Source: Pseudomonas pharyngis (lineage in GTDB: Bacteria > Pseudomonadota > Gammaproteobacteria > Pseudomonadales > Pseudomonadaceae). Taken from it: a stretch of DNA of 64,000 bases. A program made the position numbers and the translations under genes. Below the pieces are notes generated by a model. That model was not told the DNA's origin. It saw only the letters and a list, made by a program, of their open reading frames with translations, and did not search any database. Numbering within the stretch: position 1 is the stretch's first letter; the number at the start of each line of letters is the position of its first letter. This document shows, piece after piece, positions 47,129 through 56,015 of the stretch. Where the stretch lies: contig NZ_BQID01000005.1 in assembly GCF_021602345.1 (NCBI RefSeq), positions 310,001 through 374,000 on the forward strand, in the 5' to 3' direction.

Positions 47129-48075
47129 GCGGCCTCCAGGTAGGAACTGTGAATGGCGTTGCCCAACTGGCGCACCAGCGGGATGAATTCGGTGAGCCAG
47201 GCGTGCAGCCCTTCCTCGAGAATTTCTTGAATACCGGTGTAGCGCAGACGCGCGTCCATTTCCGCCGCCAGTCGTTGTGCAGGGCGACCGTTGGCCCCCG
47301 GCAGTTGCGCGAGAATCTGGTCGATCTCTTCGGTACAGGCACGCAGCGAACGCGGCACGTCGGCGCGCAACAACAGCAGCTCGGCCACATGCCGGGCGCC
47401 CGGCGCATCGCGATAAATCTCGGTGTATGCCTCGAATGATGACAAGGCTCGCAACAAGGCGCTCCACTGGTAATAGGCATGGGCGGTGCCGTCGCTGACA
47501 GCTTCCGCCTGATCGCCAGCCATTTCGTAACGCGCATCGAGCAGGCGCAACGTGTTGTCCGCCCGCTCGATAAACGTACCCAGGCGAATGAAACGAAACG
47601 CGTCGTTGCGCATGATGGTGCCGTAGGACGCACCACGGAACAGGTGCGAACGCTCCTTGATCCACTCGCAGAAGCGACTCATGCCGTAGCGGCTGAGGCC
47701 CTGATTGGCGATCCCGCGGATTTCCAGCCAGGTGGCGTTGATGTTTTCCCACATGTCCGCGGTGATCCGCCCGCGCACCGCGTGGGCGCTGGCTCGCGCC
47801 GCGCCGAGGCAGCTGTAGATGCTCGCCGGGTTGGCCGCGTCGAGGGCGAAGAAGTGCAGCAATCGCTCGGCATGCAATTCGCCGTGGCGTTCCAGGTAAT
47901 CGTCCAGCGTGCCGGTGATCAGCAACGGCATCGCCAGTTCGTGCAAACCGTCGCCACGGCCGTCCTGCGGCATCAGCGACAGCGAATAGCTGACATCGAG
48001 CATCCGTGCGAGGTTTTCCGCCCGCTCCAGGTAACGCGACATCCAGTACAGATCCGAGGCAGTTCTACTTAACAT
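47125..48075 (-). CDS. Alpha-E domain protein
   Basis: Protein of 316 aa, almost entirely helical, starting MLSRTASDLYWMSRYLERAE. The family (alpha-E, formerly DUF403) is always found beside circularly permuted ATP-grasp ligases and transglutaminases. Conserved tracts include LGTFIERADNTLRLLDARYE and the terminal FIPLVRQLGNAIHSSYLEA. It has no catalytic motif and probably binds the ligase product. It overlaps the transglutaminase (ATGA) and starts 13 bp after the ATP-grasp stop. Confidence 0.88.
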   Translation of the reverse strand: MLSRTASDLYWMSRYLERAENLARMLDVSYSLSLMPQDGRGDGLHELAMPLLITGTLDDYLERHGELHAERLLHFFALDAANPASIYSCLGAARASAHAVRGRITADMWENINATWLEIRGIANQGLSRYGMSRFCEWIKERSHLFRGASYGTIMRNDAFRFIRLGTFIERADNTLRLLDARYEMAGDQAEAVSDGTAHAYYQWSALLRALSSFEAYTEIYRDAPGARHVAELLLLRADVPRSLRACTEEIDQILAQLPGANGRPAQRLAAEMDARLRYTGIQEILEEGLHAWLTEFIPLVRQLGNAIHSSYLEAA

Positions 48076-48087
48076 GGCAGGCTTCCT

Positions 48088-49497
48088 TCAATCCTCGACC
48101 ACCCAGGTGTCCTTGGTTCCGCCGCCCTGGGATGAATTCACCACCAGAGAGCCTTCACGCAGGGCGACACGGGTCAAACCGCCGGGTACGACCCGGGTTT
48201 CGCGGCCGGACAATACGAACGGGCGCAGGTCGATATGGCGCGGCGCAATGCCGTTTTCGACAAAGGTCGGACAGGTCGACAGCGACAGCGTCGGTTGTGC
48301 GATATAGGCGTGAGGCTTGGCCTTGATCCGCTCGCGGAACGCATCGATTTCCGCGGTCGTCGCCGCCGGCCCCACGAGCATTCCGTAACCGCCGGAGCCC
48401 TGGGTTTCCTTGACCACCAGATCTGGAAGATTGGCCAGGACATGGGAAAGCTCGGACGGGTTACGGCATTGCCAGGTCGGCACGTTCTTCAGGATCGGTT
48501 CTTCGTCGAGGTAGAAACGGATCATCTCGGTGACAAACGGATACACCGATTTGTCATCCGCCACGCCGGTGCCGATGGCATTGGCCAGCACCACGTTGCC
48601 GGAGCGATAGGACGACAGCAGTCCCGGCACGCCGAGCATCGAGTCCGGGCGGAAGGCCAGCGGATCGAGGAACGCGTCGTCGAGCCGGCGGTAGATCACG
48701 TCCACCGCTTTCGGGCCGTCGGTGGTGCGCATGAAGACTTTGTCGTCGCGCACGAACAGGTCCGCGCCCTCCACCAGTTCCACGCCCATTTCCCGGGCGA
48801 GAAACGCATGCTCGAAAAACGCGCTGTTGAACCGTCCCGGTGTCAGCACCACCACACTCGGGTCGTCAATCGGGCTTGAGCTTTTCAGGGTGTCGAGCAG
48901 CAGGTTCGGGTAATGGTCGATCGGGGCGATGCGCTGGGCCGCGAACAGCTCGGGAAACAGACGCATCATCATCTTGCGGTCTTCGAGCATGTAGCTCACG
49001 CCGCTCGGCGTACGCAGGTTGTCCTCGAGCACGTAATACGTGCCGTCGCCGTCGCGCACCAGATCGACGCCGGAGATGTGCGAATAGATATCGCGATGCA
49101 AATCCAGCCCCTGCATCGCCAACTGGTATTGCTCGTTGGCCAGCACTTGTTCGGCGGGAATGATCCCGGCCTTGATGATGCGCTGCTCGTGGTAAAGGTC
49201 GGCGAGGAACATGTTCAACGCCTTGACTCGCTGAATGCAGCCGCGCTCGACAATCCGCCATTCGCTGGCGGGAATGCTGCGCGGAATGGTGTCGAAGGGA
49301 ATCAGACGCTCTGTCCCCTGCTCGTCCCCGTAGAGCGTGAAGGTGATCCCGGCGCGATGGAACAGCAGATCGGCCTCGCGTCGCCGCTGGGCCAGCAGCT
49401 CGTCAGGTGTCTCGGCCAGCCACCGGGCAAACTCCCGGTAATGCGGGCGGATCTGGCCGCCGGCATCATACATCTCATCAAAATAGGTGCGGATCAT
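48088..49497 (-). CDS. Circularly permuted ATP-grasp type 2 protein
   Basis: Predicted amide-bond-forming ligase of 469 aa, starting MIRTYFDEMYDAGGQIRPHY. Conserved blocks include YYVLEDNLRTPSGVSYMLED, VKETQGSGGYGMLVGPAATT (Gly-rich nucleotide region) and the terminal LVVNSSQGGGTKDTWVVED. ATG 49497 has AAGGAG six bases upstream. It is first gene of the operon with the alpha-E and transglutaminase genes. Activity is predicted, not shown. The peptide made, and whether it is secreted or used inside, is unknown. Confidence 0.88.
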   Translation of the reverse strand: MIRTYFDEMYDAGGQIRPHYREFARWLAETPDELLAQRRREADLLFHRAGITFTLYGDEQGTERLIPFDTIPRSIPASEWRIVERGCIQRVKALNMFLADLYHEQRIIKAGIIPAEQVLANEQYQLAMQGLDLHRDIYSHISGVDLVRDGDGTYYVLEDNLRTPSGVSYMLEDRKMMMRLFPELFAAQRIAPIDHYPNLLLDTLKSSSPIDDPSVVVLTPGRFNSAFFEHAFLAREMGVELVEGADLFVRDDKVFMRTTDGPKAVDVIYRRLDDAFLDPLAFRPDSMLGVPGLLSSYRSGNVVLANAIGTGVADDKSVYPFVTEMIRFYLDEEPILKNVPTWQCRNPSELSHVLANLPDLVVKETQGSGGYGMLVGPAATTAEIDAFRERIKAKPHAYIAQPTLSLSTCPTFVENGIAPRHIDLRPFVLSGRETRVVPGGLTRVALREGSLVVNSSQGGGTKDTWVVED

Positions 49498-49694
49498 GCC
49501 GTACTCCTTGTCACTCCGGACATACAGGCCTTCGCAAGGCCCGTGCCATCGGCATAAACGCTTTGATTTCAATCGGTTGGATATTCACGCCACACGCACC
49601 GCACCATTCCTGTGCGGCAAATGCTCCAACCTGATCGCCCCCGCTTCATTGCGACGCAGTCCCGTCGCCTATCACCAGCATAGTCAGAGTTGAT

Positions 49695-49723
49695 TTCACT
49701 GCCCGCAGGCCACTGCGGATAAT
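49695..49723 (+). promoter_or_regulatory. Candidate promoter of a small RNA
   Basis: TTCACT and GATAAT separated by 17 bp on the plus strand, with no coding region downstream but a strong terminator 140 bp on. The predicted start is near 49730. Confidence 0.4.
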
Positions 49724-49729
49724 CCGCGC

Positions 49730-49870
49730 ATCCGCTGCAAAAACGTCGTTGACGAAGTATGCAGCCTCACTGATCCGGCTTGCCTCGGCAGCCCTCCCGG
49801 CCGTAACCCTGACCGGTTTCCTCTCCTTCCGGTCTTCCCTTTCAGCCACCTTTTCAGGTGGCTTTTTTTT
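49730..49870 (+). ncRNA. Candidate small RNA (~140 nt) with orphan terminator
   Basis: The plus strand between two leftward genes carries a sigma-70-like promoter and ends in AGCCACC-TTTTCA-GGTGGCT plus eight T (49844-49870), a textbook terminator with no gene upstream of it on this strand. The body is pyrimidine-rich near its end (ttcctctccttccggtcttccc). No reading frame with a ribosome-binding site is seen. It is not recognised as RsmY, RsmZ, PrrF or CrcZ. Confidence 0.45.
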
Positions 49871-49974
49871 GCGCCGGTTTCTTGTTTCAGGGTTTTGCCA
49901 TGCGCTTTCGGGGCCGTAGAAACGACAACGGCCGACCCGAAGGTCAGCCGTAGCTCGACGTGTTGCAAGAGTGA

Positions 49975-50322
49975 TCAGTTCAAACGGTGCCGGTTGCGGA
50001 TCTCCTGTTTCACGCCCCAGCCTTCGATGATGCCGCCCAAGGGCTCGACCACCGCCGAAAAGCCCTGCTCGAAATCGCCAATGTCGTCGTAGGTTGCGTA
50101 CATCACCTTGCTCAATTCCAGAGACCAGGCGCCGTCGTCGCGCGCACTGACCTGGGCATTGATGGATTCACCGCGAAATTTGCCTGCCGCCCTGCGTGCC
50201 CGCTCCTCGTCCGGGAAAATGGCGTAGAACTCGATGGGATGGAATCGGGAAAAATCGAAACCGCCTTCTTTCATGCGGCGCAGCACGCTGCTGCTGATGT
50301 CTTCTTGATAGGCTGTGCTCAT
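49975..50322 (-). CDS. RraB-family RNase E inhibitor-like protein
   Basis: Protein of 115 aa (MSTAYQEDISSSVLRRMKEG). The HPIEFYAIFPDEERARRAAG and GAWSLELSKVMYATYDDIGD tracts fit RraB (DUF1260), which in E. coli binds RNase E and alters its RNA targets. ATG 50322 has GGGGGACG upstream. The rraA homologue at 3365 means both classes of RNase E regulator occur in this window. The function here is inferred from the family. Confidence 0.75.
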   Translation of the reverse strand: MSTAYQEDISSSVLRRMKEGGFDFSRFHPIEFYAIFPDEERARRAAGKFRGESINAQVSARDDGAWSLELSKVMYATYDDIGDFEQGFSAVVEPLGGIIEGWGVKQEIRNRHRLN

Positions 50323-50532
50323 GAATCGTCCCCCTCGCATAGATGGATAGACTTTCCGTATTCCCTGCACTGGCCCAAAGGGCCCGGGTGCTTACGGCAA
50401 CCGCGTTGCCGGCGGGAAACAAGCATGTAGCTGACAAGACCAGACCTTAGCGATCCGTTCGCTGATCTCGCTTGCAGAGTAGCCCCAAGATAGAGCCGCT
50501 GCCAAGGCCTGGTACATGAAGAAAATGAAGAT

Positions 50533-50766
50533 TCAGATTCGGGTGATGCTGCGGATTTCGATGCTGTTCTGGGTTTTCAGGCTTTTTACGCCGGCATCGG
50601 CGGTGCGCCCTTCCAGATCGTTCAGGTCAAGCTCGGCGGCGACGGGAAGCAGTCGTTCCTTGATCAGTCGTGCGGCCTCATCATCGCTGGGGCATTCCGC
50701 ACGCTCGAAGACTTCATCGACAATTTCACCGTGATCATCCACGAAAGTGACTTTCCACTTTTGCAT
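50533..50766 (-). CDS. Conserved small hypothetical protein (77 aa)
   Basis: MQKWKVTFVDDHGEIVDEVF, then a helical middle and LDLNDLEGRTADAGVKSLKT, ending NSIEIRSITRI. ATG 50766 has GAGGAGG upstream, a strong ribosome-binding site. Probably an alpha/beta domain; no family is recognised. It precedes no gene in an operon; the strong terminator to the right belongs to speE. Confidence 0.65.
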   Translation of the reverse strand: MQKWKVTFVDDHGEIVDEVFERAECPSDDEAARLIKERLLPVAAELDLNDLEGRTADAGVKSLKTQNSIEIRSITRI

Positions 50767-50860
50767 TGGAGCCTCCTCGAACAAACCCGCAAATGGGCTT
50801 ACCTCTATCTCGACTTTTGTCAGGATTGATCGTTCAAAAGGTTTACACCGATGCAACATG

Positions 50861-50908
50861 AAAAAAGCCGAGGCCGGTGTGTTTTCACACACCGGCCTCG
50901 GCTTTTTC
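50861..50908 (-). terminator. Terminator of speE
   Basis: A very strong hairpin: AAAAAAGCCGAGGCCGGTGTG pairs with CACACCGGCCTCGGCTTTTT around a short TTTTCA loop, just past the speE stop. Confidence 0.9.
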
Positions 50909-50922
50909 TTACCCGCGAACGA

Positions 50923-51798
<876 letters not shown>

Positions 51799-51932
51799 GG
51801 TGAAGTGCTCCGATGAATGCGCGGGCGCCAATCGTCAGGTTCGATTGCCCGGGAAAGGCGCGCATTCTACGTTGCCGAAGATGACAGGTCGAACCTCAGT
51901 TCATCGGCCCGACCCGATCAGGGTGCGAACGG

Positions 51933-52124
51933 TCAGATCCGCACATTGCCCCGCGGCCCGGCAATCGCCCAGATGATCAGTCCCAGCACCGGCAGGAGGA
52001 TGATCAGCAGTACCCAGAGGATTTTCATCCCGGTCTCGGCGCCGCTTTTCAGCACATTGATGATCGCCCAGATGTCGAGCGCAAGAATGATCAGGCCGAC
52101 CAGGCCGTTGAACGTGGAACCCAT
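51933..52124 (-). CDS. Stand-alone PLDc_N domain membrane protein (63 aa)
   Basis: Two hydrophobic helices (TFNGLVGLIILALDIWAIIN and ILWVLLIILLPVLGLIIWAI) separated by a short loop, ending in GPRGNVRI. This is the PLDc_N domain normally found at the N-terminus of cardiolipin synthase, here alone. GGAGCG lies upstream of the ATG. It is between speE and a hypothetical gene. Confidence 0.82.
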   Translation of the reverse strand: MGSTFNGLVGLIILALDIWAIINVLKSGAETGMKILWVLLIILLPVLGLIIWAIAGPRGNVRI

Positions 52125-52195
52125 GGTGTCGCTCCAGAATAGTGGCGTGCACTTTTAGGATAGACGGTCGCGCTCAGGGTTCCCTTTTATTGCGC

Positions 52196-52726
52196 TCAGA
52201 CGTGAACGGCGACCTTCAAGGCTTCCAGCGACGACGCGGCGGCGATACCGACTTCGGCGCACAGTTCCAGTACGCGCGGCACATCGTTGCCGTAGACCAG
52301 CACCACTTGCAGCTCGTCGTCGAGCAACTGGCTGAAGTTCATCAACGTGTAACCGCCGTTTTCCTTGTTCAGGCTGCTCATCTGTACCTGGATGCGGTTG
52401 AGCGCGGTCAGCGCCTCGGTTTTGGCCAGTTGCTTGGGCTTGAGGTTGAATTCGACGCCCGGGCCGAACGAGGCAACGATCTGCGCGAACAGTTCGGCGT
52501 AGGTGTCGGCCTGGAACAACACGGTCTCCGGCAGGCTGCCGACCACGACCCACTCGCCCAGCGGAATCGGGAAAGTGTCGTCGTAGTTGATGTCCGGGTT
52601 GGCGGTCAGAAAAGCGTCGGCATCGGCGTAGGCCTGTGCCGCTTCGTCAGCGACCTTCAGGATCTCGTCTTCGCCCATGCAGCCGGAGCTGATTTTGCTG
52701 ATGAGTTCGGCAAGTGCGGCTTTCAT
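52196..52726 (-). CDS. Hypothetical protein (176 aa)
   Basis: Soluble protein: N-terminal helices (MKAALAELISKISSGCMGED and DEAAQAYADADAFLTANPD), then mixed alpha/beta (PIPLGEWVVVGSLPETVLFQ, ELQVVLVYGNDVPRVLELC), ending SSLEALKVAVHV. AGGATCC lies upstream of the ATG. No family is recognised with confidence. Not a membrane or exported protein. Confidence 0.6.
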   Translation of the reverse strand: MKAALAELISKISSGCMGEDEILKVADEAAQAYADADAFLTANPDINYDDTFPIPLGEWVVVGSLPETVLFQADTYAELFAQIVASFGPGVEFNLKPKQLAKTEALTALNRIQVQMSSLNKENGGYTLMNFSQLLDDELQVVLVYGNDVPRVLELCAEVGIAAASSLEALKVAVHV

Positions 52727-52816
52727 GGGGGCGGATCCTGTGGCGAAGGGAATTTTGAGGGCGCGAAGGATAGCGCATTCTCGCCTTCGCCACAGAGAGG
52801 GTTCCGGCCAGCGGCC

Positions 52817-53335
52817 TCAGCCCAGCAGTTTTTCCAGCTGCGCGGTGGTGTCCACAGCGCCCATGGTGCGGGCCGCGTCCAGCGCGGTGACGCCATTGGC
52901 ATCTTTGGCTTTCGGGTCGGCGCCCTGGTCGATCAAGTAGTCGACGATTTCAACACGGTTGAACATCGCCGCCATCATCAGCGCCGTGCGGCCATCGAAG
53001 GAGGCGCCTTCAATCTGCGCCCCGCCCTCGACCAGGGCCTTGACCACGGCCAGATCACCCTTGAACGCCGCGCCGGCAATCGGGCTCTGGCCGTTGCCAT
53101 TGCGTTGTTCCGGATCGGCCTTGTGCTTGAGCAGCACCTGCACCGCGTCCACGTGGCCGTAGTAACTGGCGAGCATCAGCAGGGTGTCGCCTTTGCTGTT
53201 CGTCAGGTTCACCGGCAGACCGGCAGTGATCAGGCGATCGAGCATCACCGCATCGCCCTCGCGCGCCTTGTTGAACACCTGTTCAGTGAATTCGGCGGCT
53301 TCCTCGGGGGTCATCTGGCGGCTTTGGTCAGACAT
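52817..53335 (-). CDS. Ankyrin-repeat protein (172 aa)
   Basis: About four ankyrin repeats: DTLLMLASYYGHVDAVQVLL, SPIAGAAFKGDLAVVKALVE, TALMMAAMFNRVEIVDYLID and a partial C-terminal one (TALDAARTMGAVDTTAQLE). A short acidic N-terminal region (MSDQSRQMTPEEAAEF) precedes them. AAGTGGAG lies upstream of the ATG. No signal peptide. Partner unknown; it is an intracellular protein-binding module. Confidence 0.85.
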   Translation of the reverse strand: MSDQSRQMTPEEAAEFTEQVFNKAREGDAVMLDRLITAGLPVNLTNSKGDTLLMLASYYGHVDAVQVLLKHKADPEQRNGNGQSPIAGAAFKGDLAVVKALVEGGAQIEGASFDGRTALMMAAMFNRVEIVDYLIDQGADPKAKDANGVTALDAARTMGAVDTTAQLEKLLG

Positions 53336-53431
53336 GGTTCACTCCACTTTCGGTCAATCGGAAAGCCGATAGTTTCCCGAGCGCGGCGATAGCTGTCATC
53401 CCCTTTTTTCCAAGTCCGCCGATAGCCAATA

Positions 53432-55270
53432 TCAATAGCGGTATTTGCCTGCCCGAATGTCGGCAAGAATTTCATCCGTCACCTGCACGTAGGTTTCGGT
53501 CCCCGGCAGCCAGGCATAAATCGGGTCATCGCCCTTCTGGCCGGGGTCGAAACCTTCGTTTTTCAGGCGGGTTTTCTGGTATTTGAAGGTGCCGGTGGTT
53601 TCCATTTTCACCTTGACCCGCAAGAACAGCGGCACCGCATAGGCCGGCATGCGTTGGCGGGCGAAGGCCAGCAATTCGGCGAAATCCAGGGTCGCCAGCG
53701 ACTCGGCCGGGGTGATCGCCGCCATCCCGGCGCGACCGTTGGTGTTGGGGACTTCCACACCATAGGCCACCGCTTCGGAAATGTGCGGATGCTGGAGCAG
53801 CAGGTTTTCGACCTCGGTGGTCGAGACGTTCTCGCCCTTCCAGCGATAGGTGTCGCCGAGACGGTCGACAAACTGTGCGTGGCCGAAACCGATGTTGCGC
53901 AGCAGATCGCCGGTGTTGAAGAAGCGGTCGCCCTTGGTGAACACGTCCTGCAGCACGACCTTGGCGGTTTTCTGTGGATCGGTGTAGCCGTCCAGCGGTG
54001 CCTTGTCGTCGATCCGCGCCAGCAGCAGGCCCCGCTCGCCCCGACCGACCTTGCGCATGAATCCGTCATCGCCGCGAATCGGCTCGCCGCTGTCCTGGTC
54101 GTAGGCGACCAGCTCCCAGGCCATCAGCGAGAAACCGATGGTGTTGTCGAAATTGAGGATGTTGGTGAAGCCGATATTGCCGTCGCTGGCGGCATAAAGC
54201 TCACAGATGTGATCCACGCCGAAGCGGGTCTTGAACTCGGCCCACGCACCGGGCCGCAGGCCGTTGCCGATCATCTTTCGCACATCATGACGACTGTCGT
54301 CGGCACTGAGCGGCTGATCCACCAGATACCGGCACAACTCGCCGACGTAACCGATGGTGGTTGCGCGATAGCGACGCACATCGCTCCAGAACTGCCGGGC
54401 GCTGAACTTGCGGCGAATGGCGAAACCCGACGCGCCATTGACCGCCGAACCCCAGCACACGCAAAGCCCGGTGGCGTGGTACAGCGGCAAGGTGCAATAG
54501 ACGATGTCGTCCGGGCGCATGTCGAGGGCGATCATGCCGAAGCTCGCCGAGCTGCGCATCCAGCGGCCGTGCTTGAACACCCCGGCCTTGGGCAAACCGG
54601 TGGTGCCGGAGGTGTAGATGTAGAAACAGGGGTCGTCGAAGAAAATCTGCCGGCTGCTGGCCGGGTTGTCGACAGGTGCGTCGGCGCTGGCGCTGATCAG
54701 GTTGATATAGCCCTCGGGCGCGATGCCCGGATGGCTGAAGGTATCCTGATCGGCGACGAACCAGACGCGCGTTGCCGGGATCGACACTTGCTCGCGCACC
54801 GCCGCATACGCCGGCAGCAATTCTTCACCGACGACAATTGCCGCCGGTGTCACCAGATTGATGCTGTGGATCAGCGTATCGCGGGTCTGCGAGGTATTGA
54901 GCAGCGCGCTGACGGCGCCCACTTTGGCCAGCGCCAGAATCGTCACCAGCAGTTCCGGGCGGTTCTCGATGAACACCGCTACCACATCGCCTTTACCGAT
55001 GCCCTGCCCGTTCAGATAGTGGGCGATGCGGTTGGCCCACTGGTTGACTTGTGAATAACTCAGCACCACCTCGCCCGACAGCAGCGCGGGGCCATCGGGA
55101 TTGCGCAGGGTCGCTTGCTCGAATGTCCAGCCCAGGCCACAGGTTTGCGTCGGATCCGTGACGTTGGCCACCTTCATGCCTTTCACCACCCGAGGGATGG
55201 CTTTGGCAATCATCGGCAGCTTGCGGAGCATCATGCCCCAGGTAATCGTGTCGCTCGGCGCGTGGCGCAT
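53432..55270 (-). CDS. Long-chain acyl-CoA synthetase (FATP/VLACS-like)
   Basis: AMP-forming ligase of 612 aa. The adenylation motif is CFYIYTSGTTGLPKAGVFKH (residues ~210-229) and later GDRFFNTGDLLRNIGFGHAQ, DRLGDTYRWKGENVSTTEVE. The N-terminal stretch (MRHAPSDTITWGMMLRKLPM) is not a signal peptide. FATP-like members act on long-chain or very long-chain fatty acids. ATG 55270 has GGGAGCTGCC upstream. No other fatty-acid gene is adjacent, so its own promoter in the 389-bp gap is likely. Confidence 0.88.
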   Translation of the reverse strand: MRHAPSDTITWGMMLRKLPMIAKAIPRVVKGMKVANVTDPTQTCGLGWTFEQATLRNPDGPALLSGEVVLSYSQVNQWANRIAHYLNGQGIGKGDVVAVFIENRPELLVTILALAKVGAVSALLNTSQTRDTLIHSINLVTPAAIVVGEELLPAYAAVREQVSIPATRVWFVADQDTFSHPGIAPEGYINLISASADAPVDNPASSRQIFFDDPCFYIYTSGTTGLPKAGVFKHGRWMRSSASFGMIALDMRPDDIVYCTLPLYHATGLCVCWGSAVNGASGFAIRRKFSARQFWSDVRRYRATTIGYVGELCRYLVDQPLSADDSRHDVRKMIGNGLRPGAWAEFKTRFGVDHICELYAASDGNIGFTNILNFDNTIGFSLMAWELVAYDQDSGEPIRGDDGFMRKVGRGERGLLLARIDDKAPLDGYTDPQKTAKVVLQDVFTKGDRFFNTGDLLRNIGFGHAQFVDRLGDTYRWKGENVSTTEVENLLLQHPHISEAVAYGVEVPNTNGRAGMAAITPAESLATLDFAELLAFARQRMPAYAVPLFLRVKVKMETTGTFKYQKTRLKNEGFDPGQKGDDPIYAWLPGTETYVQVTDEILADIRAGKYRY

Positions 55271-55596
55271 GGCAGCTCCCGTTCGACCTTGACGTGCAGG
55301 CCGGATTTTTATTGTCGGGCAATCGGGTGAGGCAACCGGCGCTTCTAGAGCGAGGGTCGAGGCCGAAAATACGTCAGGGCTTCTCAGGCTGTACACGCGG
55401 TTTTTGCAATGTTTTGTATCCGCCCGGCGCTGCAACGCACAGCCGGATTCCGGCCGGAGATATTGGTTCCATCGGATCGACAGTGATCCCGCAAAATGCA
55501 GGATGCACGATGGCCATTCATGCAGATTGCACGACAGACGAAACGAACTGATTTTATAACTTACTGATTTACAACGATTTTTATAAACATAAATAC
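55271..55596. other. Intergenic region between the acyl-CoA synthetase and DUF3509 genes
   Basis: No supported gene. It holds the leader of the leftward acyl-CoA synthetase gene and, at its right end, the AT-rich upstream sequence of the sigma-54-like promoter at 55597. Confidence 0.4.
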
Positions 55597-55612
55597 TGGC
55601 ACAATCGCTGCA
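55597..55612 (+). promoter_or_regulatory. Putative sigma-54 (-24/-12) promoter for the DUF3509 gene
   Basis: TGGCAC-aatcg-CTGCA: a perfect -24 hexamer, GG and GC exactly 10 bp apart, and TGC with one change at -12. It is 48 bp before the ATG, and the DNA upstream is AT-rich (attttataacttactgattt...), as expected for an activator-dependent promoter. Confidence 0.55.
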
Positions 55613-55659
55613 ACTCCCTATACATGCTTGCCATTCAAGTGCATACGGAGCTGAAAGAC

Positions 55660-55938
55660 ATGAACCTGATCCAAGAAAAATTTACCTCCCTGTTCTCCAA
55701 CTTCGCCGTCACCACCCAGCCCCGTCCCGATGGCGGGATTCTGCTGACGCTGAAGAGTGCCGACGGCAAAGTGTTCAAGCGTGCACTCACCTATCAGCAA
55801 TTGCATACCGGCGACCAACTGTCGTGGGCGATCAGCGCGATCCGTCGTGATCTGGCAGAACAAGCCAGCGAGCTGCCGCAGATCGGCATGTTGCAAAGCC
55901 AGCAGCGTTTCGCCCTGCCGACTTATCACTCGATGTAA
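55660..55938 (+). CDS. DUF3509-family protein (92 aa)
   Basis: Starts MNLIQEKFTSLFSNFAVTTQ, then RPDGGILLTLKSADGKVFKR, QLHTGDQLSWAISAIRRDLA and the Gln-rich QIGMLQSQQRFALPTYHSM. These match my memory of DUF3509, a small Pseudomonas family of unknown function. GGAG is nine bases upstream of the ATG. A strong terminator follows, so it is a single-gene unit driven by a sigma-54-like promoter. Confidence 0.78.
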   Translation: MNLIQEKFTSLFSNFAVTTQPRPDGGILLTLKSADGKVFKRALTYQQLHTGDQLSWAISAIRRDLAEQASELPQIGMLQSQQRFALPTYHSM

Positions 55939-55958
55939 TTCGAACACCGTATAAACAG

Positions 55959-55995
55959 ACAGGCCGTGGAGCTTTCGCTTCACGGCCTGTTTTTT
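55959..55995 (+). terminator. Terminator of the DUF3509 gene
   Basis: ACAGGCCGTG pairs with CACGGCCTGT around a 12-nt loop, followed by a run of T. It is also placed to end the leftward mtn transcript. Confidence 0.85.
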
Positions 55996-56015
55996 TGCGC
56001 GTCGATTGGGTGAAC

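Noticed and set aside
49696-49968. 90-codon minus-strand ORF
   Set aside because: Weak start context, basic low-complexity content, and it lies opposite the candidate sRNA and its terminator.
53432-55435. Longer start of the acyl-CoA synthetase at 55435
   Set aside because: The added residues look intergenic, while ATG 55270 has a good ribosome-binding site.
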